A stretch of DNA of 64,000 nt from Prorocentrum cordatum (GCA_963575745.1 CAUYUJ010004969.1:92912-156911), one strand, 5' to 3'; shown: positions 42,245-53,915, counted from the stretch's first letter. Program-made: numbers and translations. Notes: a model not told the origin generated them from the letters alone.

Positions 42245-43330
42245 TACAAACTTGTGTGCACATTGTTAGAGCCCGCTCTGTCCTCACCCACCCTTCTTCC
42301 CCTTCGGGGAGTGGTTTACCCCTCCCCCTACCCCTCCCCCCCTGGGCCTGGAGAGGGAATCCCGAGTGGTGTCAAGGGGGTCTTTTTTTCGACTCCTGGG
42401 AGGGCCGAAAAAAACGACGACCCTCACGAGGATTCTGGTCACGAGGAGGGGGGAAGGGGGGGGGGGCAGTTTGGCGCCTCAACTCGTCTGTGAAGCCAAA
42501 CACATTGATTTTACTACGGTTTTGGCCTCATTTTGGCCTTCTGAGGGGGCCGCGCTCATCTTCCTTCATAGCAAAAACATTGATTTTACGCAGGCTTTGG
42601 GCTCAATTTGTCCTTCTCAGGGGGCAGCGCTCCTTTGCGCTTCAGAGGAGGTCGCAAGAGGCCCCAACATGGCCCCAATATGCCCCCAGGAGCCTCCCAA
42701 TTCCCGGATAGCTCCTTGGAGAGCTAAGGGTTTCAGATAAGAAGCCGGCTGTGGGTGGTGAGGAGCACACGCCCACCTCCGCCGGTCCACGATTCTCGCA
42801 GCAACTCGCCGGAGGTTGCAGCGGGTCCGGGAGCGTGGCTTCCTAGCGTTTCCCAATGCGCGTGGCTCCACGGTGCGCGAAGCGCTTCGGCAGAGCTTCG
42901 GAAGAGCATCGGCAGTTCTTCCAGGCTCCTAGGCAGATCTTCCTCGCGCGCTTTGCAGGGCCCCACGCATTGTAGACGGCGCCCCTGCAAGCGTCTCCTG
43001 CGAGGTTTCCAGCGTCTCGCGCATCGTTTCAGGCGGCCTGGCAGAGGTCCCCGTGCGGCGTTCCGCGCTTCGCTTCGCTATCCGGGTTTTGGACGCTTAC
43101 AAGTAGGCCTCCAAGAGGGCCTCCAAGAGGCCGCCAAGAGGCACCAAGAGGCTCCCAAGAGGTCCCCAAGAGGCACCCAAGAGGCCCCACGAGGCCCCAC
43201 GAGGCCCCACGAGGCCCCCAAGAGGCCCCCAAGAGGCACCCAAGAGGCCCCAAGAGGCCCCAAGATGCCCCCAAGAGGCTCCCTGGGCCGCCAAGAGGCC
43301 CCCAAGACGCCCCAAAAAGGGACGAGGTGC
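42245..43330 (+). repeat. Modular composite repeat, diverged copy 4
   Basis: Starts with the C-rich hairpin module (CTTCGGGGAGTGGTTTACCC, about 42,300) and has CCAAGA arrays at 42,655-42,700 and 43,090-43,325. Between them lies unique sequence, including two copies of an AACATTGATTTTACKMSGSTTTTGG-like block (about 42,503 and 42,579). No G/C hairpin of the other copies was found. Confidence 0.55.
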
Positions 43331-43745
43331 CCGAACGCCTCACGCCACGAGGGGCCCGAACGACTCACACCAGGACGAGGGGCCCGAACCACTCACGCCA
43401 CGAAGAGCCCGAACGACTCACACCAGAAGGAGGCGCCCGAGCGACTCACACCAGGACGAGGCGCCCGAACGACTCACACCACGAGGAGCCCGAACGACTC
43501 ACAGCCCCGAACGACTCACACCACGAGGAGCCCGAACGAGTCCCACCAAGAGGAGGGGCCCGAACGACTCACACCAGGACGAGGGGCCCGAACAATCACA
43601 CCACGAGAAGCCCGAACGACTCACACCAGGACGAAGAGCCCGAACGACTCACACCACGAAGAGCCCGAACGACTGACACCAAGAAGAAGGGCCCGAACGA
43701 CTCACACCAGGACGAGAAACCCCACACGACTCAAACCACGAGGAG
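43330..43745 (+). repeat. GCCCGAACGACTCACACCA minisatellite
   Basis: Units of 24-30 bp built on GCCCGAACGACTCACACCAC then GAGGA or GGACGAGG. One 429-codon frame runs through it, but the repeated THTRTRGPND pattern shows it is a repeat translation. Confidence 0.9.
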
Positions 43746-43899
43746 CGCTTTCTCTCCCTCCTCCTCCGCCTCGTCCTTCTCCCGCTCCCACCACAAGGAG
43801 GATGTACAAGAAGGCGGGAGGAAGGAATAACAGGGGATATATGGGGGGGCAGGCGGAAACACGCCTGACAAACACGACTGTCGGCATGCTTCGCAAGAG

Positions 43900-43950
43900 T
43901 TGCTGTTTTGAGATGGGCTGGTGGGGATACGCGAAGCGTAAAGAATTTAT
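43900..43950 (+). repeat. Composite-repeat end module
   Basis: GAGATGGGCTGGTGGGGATA then CGCGAAGCGTA, the same module as at 41,629-41,659. It closes the 42.2-43.9 kb composite. Confidence 0.7.
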
Positions 43951-44400
43951 ATATGCACTAGATAATAATTCAATTCTACATCGCGAGACATATATATGGC
44001 AGTTGTATTTAAACAATCGTTCACCAGTACATGATTATGGATGATCTGATCAACGATACTTCGCAATCTTGGCATAATTATTAAACACTCCATGTATTGT
44101 GTATTTGATTACATCGCAATGTTTGTTCGAAATGATGTAGTTTACATGTTTTTGGAGACAACTGCGGCGTGTATTTCCCGTTGAATCTTAAACTTTAGCA
44201 CCAACGTTTACTACGTGGTCGTTATCATTTCTTCGCTATAAACAGAAATCTATGCTTTAGATATTAAATCAATGTCGTAGAACTAGAACGACAAAATTAT
44301 CCCGGCAAAGCAACCTAACAGCGATGTGTAGAAGCATATCTGAAAGCATTCCCCTTAAGATTCAGGTGAGAATCCAGCTGTAGAGTTCTGCTGTTCTTGC
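43950..44400. other. AT-rich non-coding sequence
   Basis: No frame, repeat or motif recognised. Confidence 0.45.
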
Positions 44401-44439
44401 AATCGTAGTCGCATTCGCGATGACAGTCGCAGCGGCAAC

Positions 44440-44775
44440 GGCAGTCGCAGTCACAGCCTCAGCCTCAGCCTGCCTCAGCCTCAGCCTCAGCCTGCCTCAG
44501 CCTCATCCTGCCTCAGCCTCAGCCTCAGCCTGCTTCAGCCTCAGCCTCAGTCTGCCTTCAGCCTCGGCCTCAGCCTCAGCCTGCCTCAGCCTCAGCCTCA
44601 TCCTCAGCCTCAGCCTCAGCCTGCCTCAGCATCAGCCTGCTTCAGCCTCAGCCTCAGCTGCCTCAGCCTCAGCCTCAGTCTGCTTCAGCCTCAGCCTCAG
44701 TCTGCCTTCAGCCTCGGCCTCAGCCTCAGCCTGCCTCAGCCTCAGCTGCTCGGCCGCAGCATCAGCCTGCCTCAG
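44440..44775 (+). repeat. CAGCCT hexamer minisatellite
   Basis: CAGCCTCAGCCTGCCTCAGC-type repeat with higher-order units. The Ser/Ala/Leu frame is an artefact. Confidence 0.92.
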
Positions 44776-44776
44776 C

Positions 44777-45059
44777 ATTCAAAATGTGGCCCGGGAATGG
44801 AGTTCTGGGAAATCGAAGAGCACGAAGTGGCCTACAGTTGGCTCCGGCATTCAAAATGTGGCCCGGGAATGGAGTTCTGGGAATCGAAGAGCACGAAGTG
44901 GCCTACAGTTGGCTCCGGGCATCCAAAATGTGGCCCGGGAATGGAGTTCTGGGATCTCGAAGAGCACGAAGTGTATGACTGTTGCATCCGGTTATTCAGA
45001 ATGAGCCTGGGAATGGAGTTCTGGGAACTCGAAGAGCACGAAGTGTGTGACTGTTGGTG
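44777..45059 (+). repeat. 72-bp tandem repeat, four units
   Basis: Units start ATTCAAAATGTGGCCCGGGA at 44,777 and 44,849, and in variant form at 44,921 and 44,994. The period of 72-73 bp keeps a reading frame open, but the unit translation matches nothing known. Confidence 0.9.
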
Positions 45060-45214
45060 AAAAACGAGCGGGGCCCCCTGCCGCCCGGCAACTCCCAACG
45101 CCTGCCCGGACCCCCCTGTGGAGTGATCTGTGAGCTCTTTTGAGTCAACTAGAAACCTATCAGTCTTCGCTGTTAGGTAAAGTTGAGACGAAAGAAGAAC
45201 CGTAACAAGTTTGA

Positions 45215-45259
<45 letters not shown>

Positions 45260-45590
45260 TATATATTTCCGTGACACATGCAATTCTGCGATGAAATACT
45301 GCGAGAGAACCAGAGGTGTCAAAAAGTGTGAAGATAATAAAAACGATTGGATGAATTCTATAGAACCAGTCGAGATATTTCGAGTCAGGCATTCGATTCT
45401 GAGCATGAGGAAAGTTCTCTTTTTGAAGAAAATACTACTGATCAGGCGATTTCGATGAATCATTCTTCACCTTTTTGATAGTAAACCCACACGTTTGCTC
45501 CACGCTTTTGCAAGAGATCAATCGCCTCGCCTGCAAAAACGTCTGCACAAGCTGCGAGCTAGATGATGCTGAGATGCCTGTCATTTATTG
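45060..45590. other. Unique sequence with a (TA)n tract
   Basis: Contains (TA)n at about 45,217-45,266. Otherwise unrecognised AT-rich sequence. Confidence 0.5.
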
Positions 45591-46435
45591 AGCATCGCAC
45601 GAGCGAGAACAGTGTATCATGCCTCTACATCGGTATTGTTGCCGTTAATGCAAGTCAATCGCGCCACTGTGTACAAGGTCTGACATGAGCATTCTGACGG
45701 TCATTCACCGGAGCGTCCTCGGTGCCGGTCCTTCTACAGTTTTTTCGCCCTCCTTCCCTCCCCCTTCTTTCCGCGCCTCACGCCGCCAACGCCGACATCT
45801 CAAGGAGCCGGCTTTCGATTCGCTCCATTACATTGTGCATTTTTCCTTAGGTGTTACCCGGATTCGCAATCTCTTGCCAGATTCCGCCCGTTCCGTATTT
45901 CAATTCCTCACGTTTGTAACGCCTCGTTCGCTGTCGAGCACAGCGCTGTGCCGATTGCGTGCGCACGTTTTCGCCGAGGCTTTCTTTTGCTTCGCACCCG
46001 TTGCGGGGTTTTCGAGCCTGGTGAGGGTAGTTTTTTTCTTCTTCTTTTCTCTCCTTTTACTTTTCCCCCCTCGTTCGTTTGCCGCCTTCCCCTCCTCCCA
46101 CGCTTCCCGTTCCAGGGCATCTTCTCGTCTGCTGTTGGTGTGTCCCACCGTCGGCTTTGTTGTTGTCCTGTTTGCTGCGCAAGGGGCATATTTGAATCGT
46201 TGCGCGTCCGGCGCCTCTCGTTCCTTCTCTGCCTCCTCGCTCCTTTGCGTTGTTGAGTTTTGTTGTCTCTTCCCTCCTCCTGCTCTCCTGCCTCCTCGTC
46301 CTCTCTTCCCTCCCCTTCCCTCCCCGCCTTGTATCTTTTTGTTTCGTCTTTCCCTTTCTCCTCTTCGCCTCTCCTCGCCTGCTGCGGCAGCTGCCGCAGG
46401 AGCGAGAATGGTGTCCTGACTGACGCTTCTCTCTT
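45590..46435 (+). mobile_element. LINE G, 3' fragment
   Basis: The plus-strand frame from 45,685 reads MSILTVIHRSVLGAGPST, matching ISILGVIHRAVLGLGP of F, then RQRRHLKEPAFDS and GVTRIRNLLPDSARSVFQF, the shared ORF2 C-terminal region. It is followed by a C/T-rich 3' UTR to about 46,430. The short upstream stretch may be more diverged ORF2. The RT core is missing, so this is a strongly 5'-truncated copy. Confidence 0.75.
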
Positions 46436-46639
46436 TTGAACGCATGGTCACCAAAATTGCGAGCCGCGTGCCAGCGATCTCATGATCTGCGCATTACATG
46501 TACTCAAAACTTATTCTGTTGTTTCTGCCGCCTGATCTCTCAAAGAAACTGCATTCAAACACTCCTCTGTTTACCATGGGTGGCTAAAATACACAGAAAT
46601 TTGGAAACAACCTTTCTGCAGCGGGCGAAAATCGGCACC

Positions 46640-47065
46640 TGCATCTCACGAATTAGACTCTAATTGAAAAAAACGCGGGACACTGCCCTTAAATCCCATG
46701 CATTAAATTGCCAACAACGGGTCGACACGAACATATACAATGGAGGGAAGGACGAGGATAGAAGAAAGACATGATGATCAAAATAACATAGAACATGAGC
46801 AAACTCGTGCAAATGTGACAAAATCAAAACAAATTCTGTTTTCTCGTGCACCGCACGATTTGCTCCACTTCATAGAATGAGTACAATCGTGGTGCCTCAA
46901 TTCTTCAAGCGTCTGCGAATCGAATGTCGAACCCAAACCGGATTGTGCATTGAAATATCCGAATAAGACTGGGACGGAAACGTAAAAAGGACATGCGAGC
47001 CTCCAACTCAGCCGGCGGCAAAAAAACCTGAACCTTCAAATGCAAAATGGTTTCGAAAAATCGAA
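46640..47065 (-). pseudogene. LINE I, endonuclease fragment
   Basis: The minus strand reads ILHLKVQVFLPPAELEARMS from about 47,055, matching LAIFHVDIQGFISSAAELEA of B. An open frame 46,851-46,660 (HEKTEFVLILSHLHEF) follows that could correspond to the middle of the domain. It is highly diverged, with stops and no RT attached. Confidence 0.55.
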
Positions 47066-47560
47066 GGAAGCCTTGACCTGATCAAGACTTGTTATTTTCT
47101 GTCAGCTTAAAAAAACCTCTGAAGCGGAATCTGGTAGAAACTACCGCTTTTACGCTCGAAAGGGAATTAGAAAAATCCGGGTTCTCTGGATGAAGGCAAT
47201 TCGAAAAAACCCGATTAAAACATCAAAAACTTCGACACATAATAATCATACTTTGACAAAGGCATCGTACAGAGTTCCAGAATGCAACTTCATTTTTTTT
47301 GGAAATGGCAAGAAAAATTGCAAGATCCAATCAAATATTCTTGAACCCCGAAAAAACGAAAACACACATTTGCAAACATATTGGTGTTTCAGGAACAACA
47401 ATGATCAAATCTCATCCGACGTGCAAAATGATACCGTTAATGCCGATTTCAAAACCCACACTATCTCAATTTGTGATAAGGTCGGTTTGTCAACAGGCTG
47501 GAATTTCAGAAGATGAATTGCGGTCTCCGGTTCTACACTGCCAAACTTAAAATTTCAAAA
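47065..47560. other. No recognised feature
   Basis: A-rich sequence with a 108-codon Asn/Lys/Thr-rich plus-strand frame (47,190-47,516) that is probably chance in A-rich DNA. Confidence 0.4.
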
Positions 47561-47561
47561 A

Positions 47562-48060
47562 CAACCCAAGATGGCCCCAAGACTCCAAGACGGCCCAAGA
47601 GGGCTCCAAGAGGCCATAAAAGAGCCCCAGGAGGCCAAAATCACTCGCACGATCGGCGCCGCCAAAACCGCGCGTTCAACGCGGGCGCCGCGCAAAGGCG
47701 CGCTCGCGGCGTGGGCGACATGGGCGGCGACATGGGCGACATGGGCGACGTGGGCGACATGGGCGCTGCGCGCGACATGGGCGACATGGGCGCCCACGTT
47801 GCACCGCAGGGATTCTGAAAGTGCCTTCGGGGCGGCTCAGGGGTGACCCAAAAATGACGCCCCCAAGAGGCCACCAAAAGGCTTCAAGAGGATCCCCGGG
47901 GCACCCAAGATGCCCCCCAGACGCTCCAAGAGGGCCCCCCGAGGCACCCAAGACGCCCCGTAGGACCGCCAAGAGGCCCGCCAAAACGTCCTAAGAGGCC
48001 ACCAGGAAGCGCCCAAACGATATTCCAAGAGGCTCCGAGAGGCATCCAAGAGACCTCTGG
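47562..48060 (+). repeat. CCAAGA array with GGGCGACAT minisatellite
   Basis: CCAAGATGGCCCC-type units at 47,562-47,640 and 47,860-48,055 flank a 9-bp repeat of GGGCGACAT words (about 47,710-47,795). Confidence 0.8.
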
Positions 48061-48074
48061 CCCTTTTGCTCGCA

Positions 48075-48310
48075 CTCCTCCTCCTGCTCCTCCTTCCTCC
48101 TACTTCTTCCCTTCCTCCTCCTCCTCCTCCTCCTCGTCGTCGTCGTCCTCCTCCTCAGGACCCCCCCTTTTTCCAATGGCCCCCCCTCTTTCCAATGGCA
48201 CCTCCCCCTTTTTCCAATAGCGATTGATCTTGCGTGCTTGCTCTCACTTGCTTGCACTTGCTTGCTTGCACTTGATCGCTGGCTCTTGCTTGCTTGAAAT
48301 TGCTCGCTTG
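48075..48310 (+). repeat. (CTC)n, CCCCTCTTTCCAATGG and CTTGCTTG repeats
   Basis: CTC tract (48,075-48,155), three CCCCYTTTTCCAATGGC units (48,160-48,220), then GCTTGCACTTGCTTGCTTGC-type repeats to about 48,310. Confidence 0.88.
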
Positions 48311-48387
48311 CGCTTGCTCCTCCCGCTCTCCTCCCGTCCTGCTCCCTCTATCTGTTCTCCTCTTACGACGTTCGGCGAGGGCGAGTT

Positions 48388-49475
48388 TCTGGATGGTTTG
48401 GTAGAGATGCTCGGAGCGTCCAGAATCTCACCAACCCTCTGGTTGTATATGGTCTAACGAATTCTTTCTTTCTTCTTCCAGAGCCCTCGTACCTCCGGGG
48501 AGGGACTTATCGCTCTCCCTACCCCCTTCCCAAGGGTCTGGACAAAAGGGGCCGCGATGCGATAGAGGTTGCTCTTCCGCTCAAGATAACTCCAAGTGGG
48601 CCTTCGATTCTCTAAGAAATTGGCCTCCAAGATTGCTCAATATAGCCGAGGATAATCAAAGATCGCCTCCATCATGTCTCCAAAAGGCCACAACGAAAAC
48701 CACAAGGTGGTTCCATCGGAACTCCCCACGGATTTCCACCAAGAAATGCAATCCTTCAAAGACATACGGGAAATCCATGATTTGTTCATTCTCCCTTTCC
48801 TGCTTCCGATGGGCCCAAGAAGGGCCCAAAAAACCTCCGAACCGGCCTTCAAACGACCCAACGAGCGTCCCAAGAACCGCTCATGATCGTTCTGGAGGGG
48901 GGACGGAAATCAGGGAGCCCCCTCTTCTGATCCACGCCCTGCAAGATGGCCCCAAGAAGCCACATCGAAAGAGCTCCATGAGGACCCGCGAACCTTTCAG
49001 AAGGGCGCCAAGAAGGACCAACAGGACCAAACGACAACCTCCAGAGGACCCCAAGAAGACTACAAGATGGCTCAAACAGTTCCCGTCCTTGGTGTCCTCC
49101 TCCTCCTACTCATCTTCGCTTTACTCGTTATCGTCCTCGTCGTCGTCTTCGTCGTCGTCCTCCTTCTCCTCGTCGCCCTCCTGTTCATACTACCCTTCCT
49201 CCTCCACCGTCCTCGTCCTCATCCTCTTTCTTGCCCTGGTCGTTGTCCTGCTCGTCCGCCTCCTCCTCAAGAAGACCCCGAGAATGCACCAAGATACCGC
49301 CGAACATGGGTCCTTCGGAACGGCTGCTCTTTTGCTTGGGTTCTCTCATCGCTTCTGCATGGGCTGGTATAATTTTTTTGTCGCAACCGCAGGCGAAGGC
49401 GCCGACGGCGTCACAGGTCGGCTCGGGCTACGAGGGGCTGGTAGAAATATTTTTTTTTCGGGCGCGGCCGCGAGA
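48388..49475 (+). repeat. Modular composite repeat, copy 3
   Basis: Modules in order: TTCTGGATGGTTTGGTAGAG then CGGAGCGTCCAGAATCTCAC; CTCTGGTTGTATATGGTCTA; a C-rich module with CTCCGGGGAGGG; arrays (48,590-48,680, 48,790-48,880); CCTTTCCTGCTTCCGATGGG; the G/C hairpin at 48,895-48,924; TTCTGATCCACGCCCTGCAA; an array; (CTC/GTC)n (49,090-49,260); and the end module CTGCATGGGCTGGTATAATT. Two more GCTGGTAGAAAT motifs follow at 49,437 and 49,591. Confidence 0.75.
48895..48924. other. Conserved G/C hairpin of composite repeat (copy 3)
   Basis: GAGGGGGG and CCCCCTC form the stem around a 15-18-nt loop that differs from copies 1 and 2. Confidence 0.55.
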
Positions 49476-49819
49476 CGACGGTCAGGCGGCAAGAGCAAAG
49501 TCCGGGACGCGAACTAGGCGAATTAGCTAAGACAGGCGCGAGCCAGCCGGCCCACTCAGGCAGCTGGGAAGCTGAGGGGGGTGGAGCTGAGCTGGTAGAA
49601 ATAAGCGAGGCGTCAAGGATTTTATGGTTGTCGAGGGGTGCTCATGCCACGGGGGAGTGAGAAGGAGGAAGGGAAGAACGTGGACAAGCGGACCCGAGGC
49701 ATGCCCCATGAAACCCCAAAGAGAGGCTCGACAGTCATCGTCAAGGGCGCGTCAGCGGTCGCTGAATGGGTGTGTGGGGAAACGCGAAGCGGAAGTGATT
49801 TTGCAATGCCTGGGGGCTC

Positions 49820-50082
49820 GACGCCCATGCGCGTTTGTTCCGAACCATTTTCATAACCCATCGTATTATGTGTCGTGATGACAACCGCCAGTCCATGTTG
49901 GAATCGTTCCCTGAATGATGCGCAACAGAACCACAAAGGACCGAGTACTGGTATCTCACGCGAACCAGACATGCTGGCGTATCCACGAAAAGTGAGTATT
50001 TCGACGTATGCTGTCCCTAGGGTGCATCTCCGACTTCAAACTGGGTACACTGTGCACAATGTCCAGTCTCAAGCGGGGAAAA
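49820..50082. repeat. ~250-bp direct duplicate, copy 1
   Basis: Shares GCGTTTGTTCCGAA, CGTGATGACAACCGCCAGTC and CCAGACATGCT-like words, in order, with 50,512-50,762. Confidence 0.8.
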
Positions 50083-50199
50083 TTGTCAAGATTCTCTGGC
50101 CCAAGGCCGCAAGCTACTCAAAATTTCTCGTGACTTAGGCGAACTGCACTGTCTAGAATCTCGGAATACGGGGGCATGCGCTATCCAGATTCGCAAGGT

Positions 50200-50762
50200 C
50201 TATGGCATGGTGCACTCTGGCAAATCATCACCAAGACAAGAAGCAGGAAATAACAACAATTGAACATCATGATCATCGACTTCTGACAAAAATGTTCTCG
50301 CCCACTTCTCGAACACTCGACACAGTCGCCTGGCAAGCCCAGCTGGCCACCCGATTTTGAACCACACCGGCAGAGCACCCGCATGGCAAGAGGTAGGAAA
50401 AACCAACACTCGAACAGCATCCAGCACTTCGCATTGCTCGTATCGGCCAGAAAAATGCTCTGGCTTTAATTCGTTGACCACAAAACTCACTACGGTCAGA
50501 GGCGCCGGACGGGCCATGAACGCAAATACGCGTTTGTTCCGAATCACCCATACCTTATCGTAATGTATAACGTGATGACAACCGCCAGTCCATGTAGGAC
50601 TCGTTCGCTGTACGATGCGCAACAAAGCCACGAACGACGTAGCACGTGGATCTCAGGCAAACCAAACATGCTCGACACATCCAGGAACAACGCGTATTTC
50701 GACGTATACCGCATTACCACCGGACGGATTCCTGTGCATGATTTACGGTCTTCGTTGCGGGC
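50200..50762 (-). other. Duplicate copy 2 and an unrecognised 143-codon frame
   Basis: The minus-strand frame 50,631-50,200 reads PTWTGGCHHVIHYDKVWVIR, SFVVNELKPEHFSGRYEQCE and LPVWFKIGWPAGLARRLCRV. The composition is protein-like with many Trp, Cys and His residues. Its first third lies in the duplicated segment (50,512-50,762), and the WTGGCHH word is also seen in copy 1 near 49,890 before stops. It may be a decayed multicopy gene or transposon ORF. No family is recognised. Confidence 0.35.
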
Positions 50763-50869
50763 GGAACCTTGTTACCAACTCCTTATGGGTATGAACATAG
50801 GAAGCATCAAGTTGCGTTCAGCTGATGAGTACTAAGCGAAACACTAATCGTTGAGTAGAGGCCAAGAAG

Positions 50870-51109
50870 GTGGCAACTAATGATTGGCAATGCGCAACAA
50901 GTTCATATCATGGACGCATGTTAAAACAAGTGGGTAACCCATACTCGCGAAGACGCAGGCCAATATGGTTGCCGAGTGTCAGAGATGAATGGGAACGCAT
51001 CCTGATGGGGGCCCGCCGTGAAATTGATATTGATGGAGATCTTGATCAGCATCTCAAGCATCGAGATGTGCTCCAAGATATGTGGTACCTTTCCCTCTCC
51101 CACCTCTGA
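50870..51109 (+). other. Unrecognised 79-codon frame
   Basis: Reads PIWLPSVRDEWERILMGARR then EIDIDGDLDQHLKHRDVLQD before a stop at 51,107. Charged, protein-like composition; could be a terminal exon or a remnant. No motif known. Confidence 0.3.
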
Positions 51110-51296
51110 CGCCCCATTCTCGTTGGCGCACCACCACGGTCACATCTCGATTCACCCCCAAACTCCCGCGACATCCTTCACACCTGAGCTACTCATCTGT
51201 TCCGTACTCCTTTCACCCCGGTTCCCCTCTTCCAGCTCTTCTGCTGCCACCCTGCCTGGATGACTGGCAAGCGAATGACATGAAAGTGTGGTGACA

Positions 51297-51768
51297 GGAG
51301 GAGGAGGAGGAGGAGGCGGAGGAGGAGGAGGAGGATGAGGATGAGGAGGAGGAGGAGGAGGAGAAGGAAGAGGAGGAGTGGAGGGAGTGGGAAGGGTGGG
51401 AGGAGTAGGAGGAGTGGAGGAAGGGAGGAGGAGGAGGAGGAGGAGGAGGAGGACGAGGAGGAGGACGAGGAGGAGGAGGAGGAGGAGGAGGAGGAGGCGG
51501 AGGGAGGAGGAGGGGAGGCGGATGAGGATGAGGATGAGGAGGAGTAGGAGGAGTGGGGAGGAAGAGGAGGAGGAGGAGGAGGGAGGAGGAGGAGGAGGAG
51601 GAGGTGGGGGTGGAGGAGGAGGAGGAGGAGGAGGAGGAGGAGGAGGAGGAGGAGGGAGGAGGAAGGAGGAGGAGGAGGAGGGGAGGAGGAGGAGGAGGGG
51701 AGGAGGAGGAGGAGGAGGAGGAGGAGGAGGAGGAGGAGGAGGAGGAGGAGGAGGAGGAGGAGAAGGCA
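51297..51768 (+). repeat. (GGA)n purine tract
   Basis: About 470 bp of GGA/GAG triplets with few interruptions. Confidence 0.95.
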
Positions 51769-51883
51769 GAGCTGGGTGCAGCCGACCTCTCGTTGCGCGC
51801 CATTCTCAGCGGCTGGCGCTCCTCCCCCCAAGCTTTGCTTTCGTGTTCCCCTGACAGTGCTTGCGCTGGGCTCACTGGGTGCT

Positions 51884-52059
51884 GTACGGTCAACCCACAT
51901 AGCAAGGACGCGCGGTAAGGATGCAAGGGCCTTGGAAAGCCATGCTGACGATTCTCGGGATGGGCCGAAGGGGCTGGCCAGCGAACGTTGCCAGGGATGG
52001 GCCGAAGGGGCAAGGGTGCTTGGAACGTTGCTCATCCTTGCCATGCGGGTTGACTGTAC
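51884..52059. repeat. Inverted repeat with internal direct repeat
   Basis: Arms of 25 bp (GTACGGTCAACCCACATAGC and following five bases at 51,884-51,908; its inverted match at 52,035-52,059) have four mismatches. The 126-bp interior holds GGGATGGGCCGAAGGGGC twice. The structure is MITE-like but no target duplication is evident. Confidence 0.65.
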
Positions 52060-53262
52060 CCTGCCCCGAGCAGTCCAGTCTTTGGGTGGCGTTCAGGTGC
52101 GCCACGACCCCCGAGTAGCCCAAACGCTGACCCCGTGTTGGGATTTAGTGCATCGCTCATCCCAGACTACTTCCACTCGATTCCTCGTGCTTTCACGAGC
52201 GGCCCCATTCGCTTCCTCTTGGTCCATAGTGCTTCCGGGATCTGCCACTTCCTTCCACGCGCGGCCACACGCGTCCAAATGCTTGAGCTGCTCTCGCCAG
52301 CTGGTATCGGAGCCTTTCTCTTAGGACGCCAATGAAGGTTGAAACATTCAGAGCCTCTAACACATCTTATCAAGCCCCTTCGAACTCCTGACGTGGCTGC
52401 AATTCCGCTGCGGTCACGTCTACCTGGCGCCAGCGGCGCATGACACGCCCACGCGAATTCCAAGAATTTGGCTCTCGCCCTGGTCCCAAGCCGTCTCCCT
52501 TTTGGAAGGTTGGCCTCAATGTCTTAGCGTCGGCTAGCATCCACCTGCTGGCCGCAAGCGGCGCCACAAACTCCTTCACAATGTACCAACGGACTTTTCT
52601 CTCGCCGTACAATAATGCTGGCTACCCTTGGAGCTCAGAGTCGTGTTCATTCTTGGACACGCCTGCCCACTCCCAGCTCGGTGTGATGCTGCCCCATGGG
52701 CGCCAGCAACGTCTCCAGCTCGGAACCTTGATGGGACCCTGCTTGATCCCTACGAGGAGCCTGAAACGATCACAACCATGCAATGGCCCCAACACCCAAG
52801 ACCGAAGCACGACCCTAAGAGAACCCTACCAGTGCCCCACCCAGCAGCGGCCCTGGCAGGACCATACCAGGGCTTAGACGACACCAGGATCTCATCAGAG
52901 CCTTGCCTAGGCGCTACAAGGATTTGCCAGGACCCCGCCAAGACCTTACGACTAATCCTCGAATACCTCGCATGGCTACTCGAGCATCCTGCTTCCGCCT
53001 TGGCGCGGGCCGCCTTCTTCGGCGCGCATGCTGTCGCCTTGGCACCAGCTATTCCGCATGCCACTCTGCGCAATTCCAAACGCTATCTTGTCTGACATTC
53101 TGTGCAGAGGGCCACGTCGTGGTATTATGTGCGGGAGGGCCCTTGTGGCAATGGACGTCATTCGCAACGGGGCCAAGAGTCTGGAACATTGTAAGAGGAT
53201 TCCCGCAACCTTCGGGCTCCCGAACGCGACCGCTCCGAAGATCCTGAGCATCGAATCCGTGA
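52060..53262. other. Unique sequence, no recognised gene
   Basis: Moderately GC-rich DNA with overlapping open frames on both strands (for example 52,440-52,877 plus). None carries a recognised motif. Confidence 0.4.
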
Positions 53263-53264
53263 TG

Positions 53265-53915
53265 GGCCCCTCCTCCTCCTCCTCCTCCTCCTCCTCCTCC
53301 TCCTCCTGTTCTCCTGTTCTCCTGTTCTCCTGTTCTCCTGCTCTCCTCCTCCTCCTCCTCCTCCTCCTCCTCCTCCTCCTCCTCCTCCTCCTCCTCCTCC
53401 CCCTTCTCCTCCCCCTTCTCCTCCCCCCCTCCTGCTCCCTCCTCTTCCTCCGCCTCCACCCTCCTCGGCACTTCTCCTCCCCTCTTCTTCCCCTCTCCGC
53501 CTCCTCCGTGCCTCCTCCTTGCCTCGTCCTCCTCCTTGTCTCGTCGTCGTCGTCCTCCTCCTCCTCCTCCTCGTTCCTGGGCAAGCTGCGGGCGCGCCCG
53601 CGCGACGCGTCCCTGGGCCGATCGTGCTCGGCCCGCTCGCCCGCGACCAAGCGCAAAAATCCTCCTCCTCCCCCTTCTCCTCGTCCCCCTCCTCCTCCTC
53701 TTCCTCCAGTCCTTCTTCCTCCATTCCTCCATTCTCCATTCCTCCATTCCTCCATTCCTCCATTCCTCCTCCTCCTTCCTCTCTCTCCTCCTCTCCTCCT
53801 CCTCCCCCTCCCCCTCCTCCTCCTCCTCCTCCTCCTCCTCCTCCTCCTCCTCCTCCTCCTCCTAGTCCTAGTCCTCCTCCTCCTCCTCCTCCTCCTCCTC
53901 CTCCATTCCTTCTCC
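53265..53915 (+). repeat. (CTC)n tracts with a GC-rich island
   Basis: Long CTC/CCTCCT tracts (53,265-53,575 and 53,665-53,915) with CTGTTCTC and CCATTCCT sub-repeats. The ~90-bp non-repetitive island at 53,575-53,660 has open frames on both strands and may be a short exon. Confidence 0.9.

Noticed and set aside
42755-44044. 429-codon open frame
   Set aside because: It translates CCAAGA arrays and the GCCCGAACGACTCACACC minisatellite; the protein is a repeat product with no domain.
49067-49372. Leu/Val-rich frame that looks like a multi-span membrane protein
   Set aside because: It is composed of CTC/GTC triplets of composite repeat copy 3.
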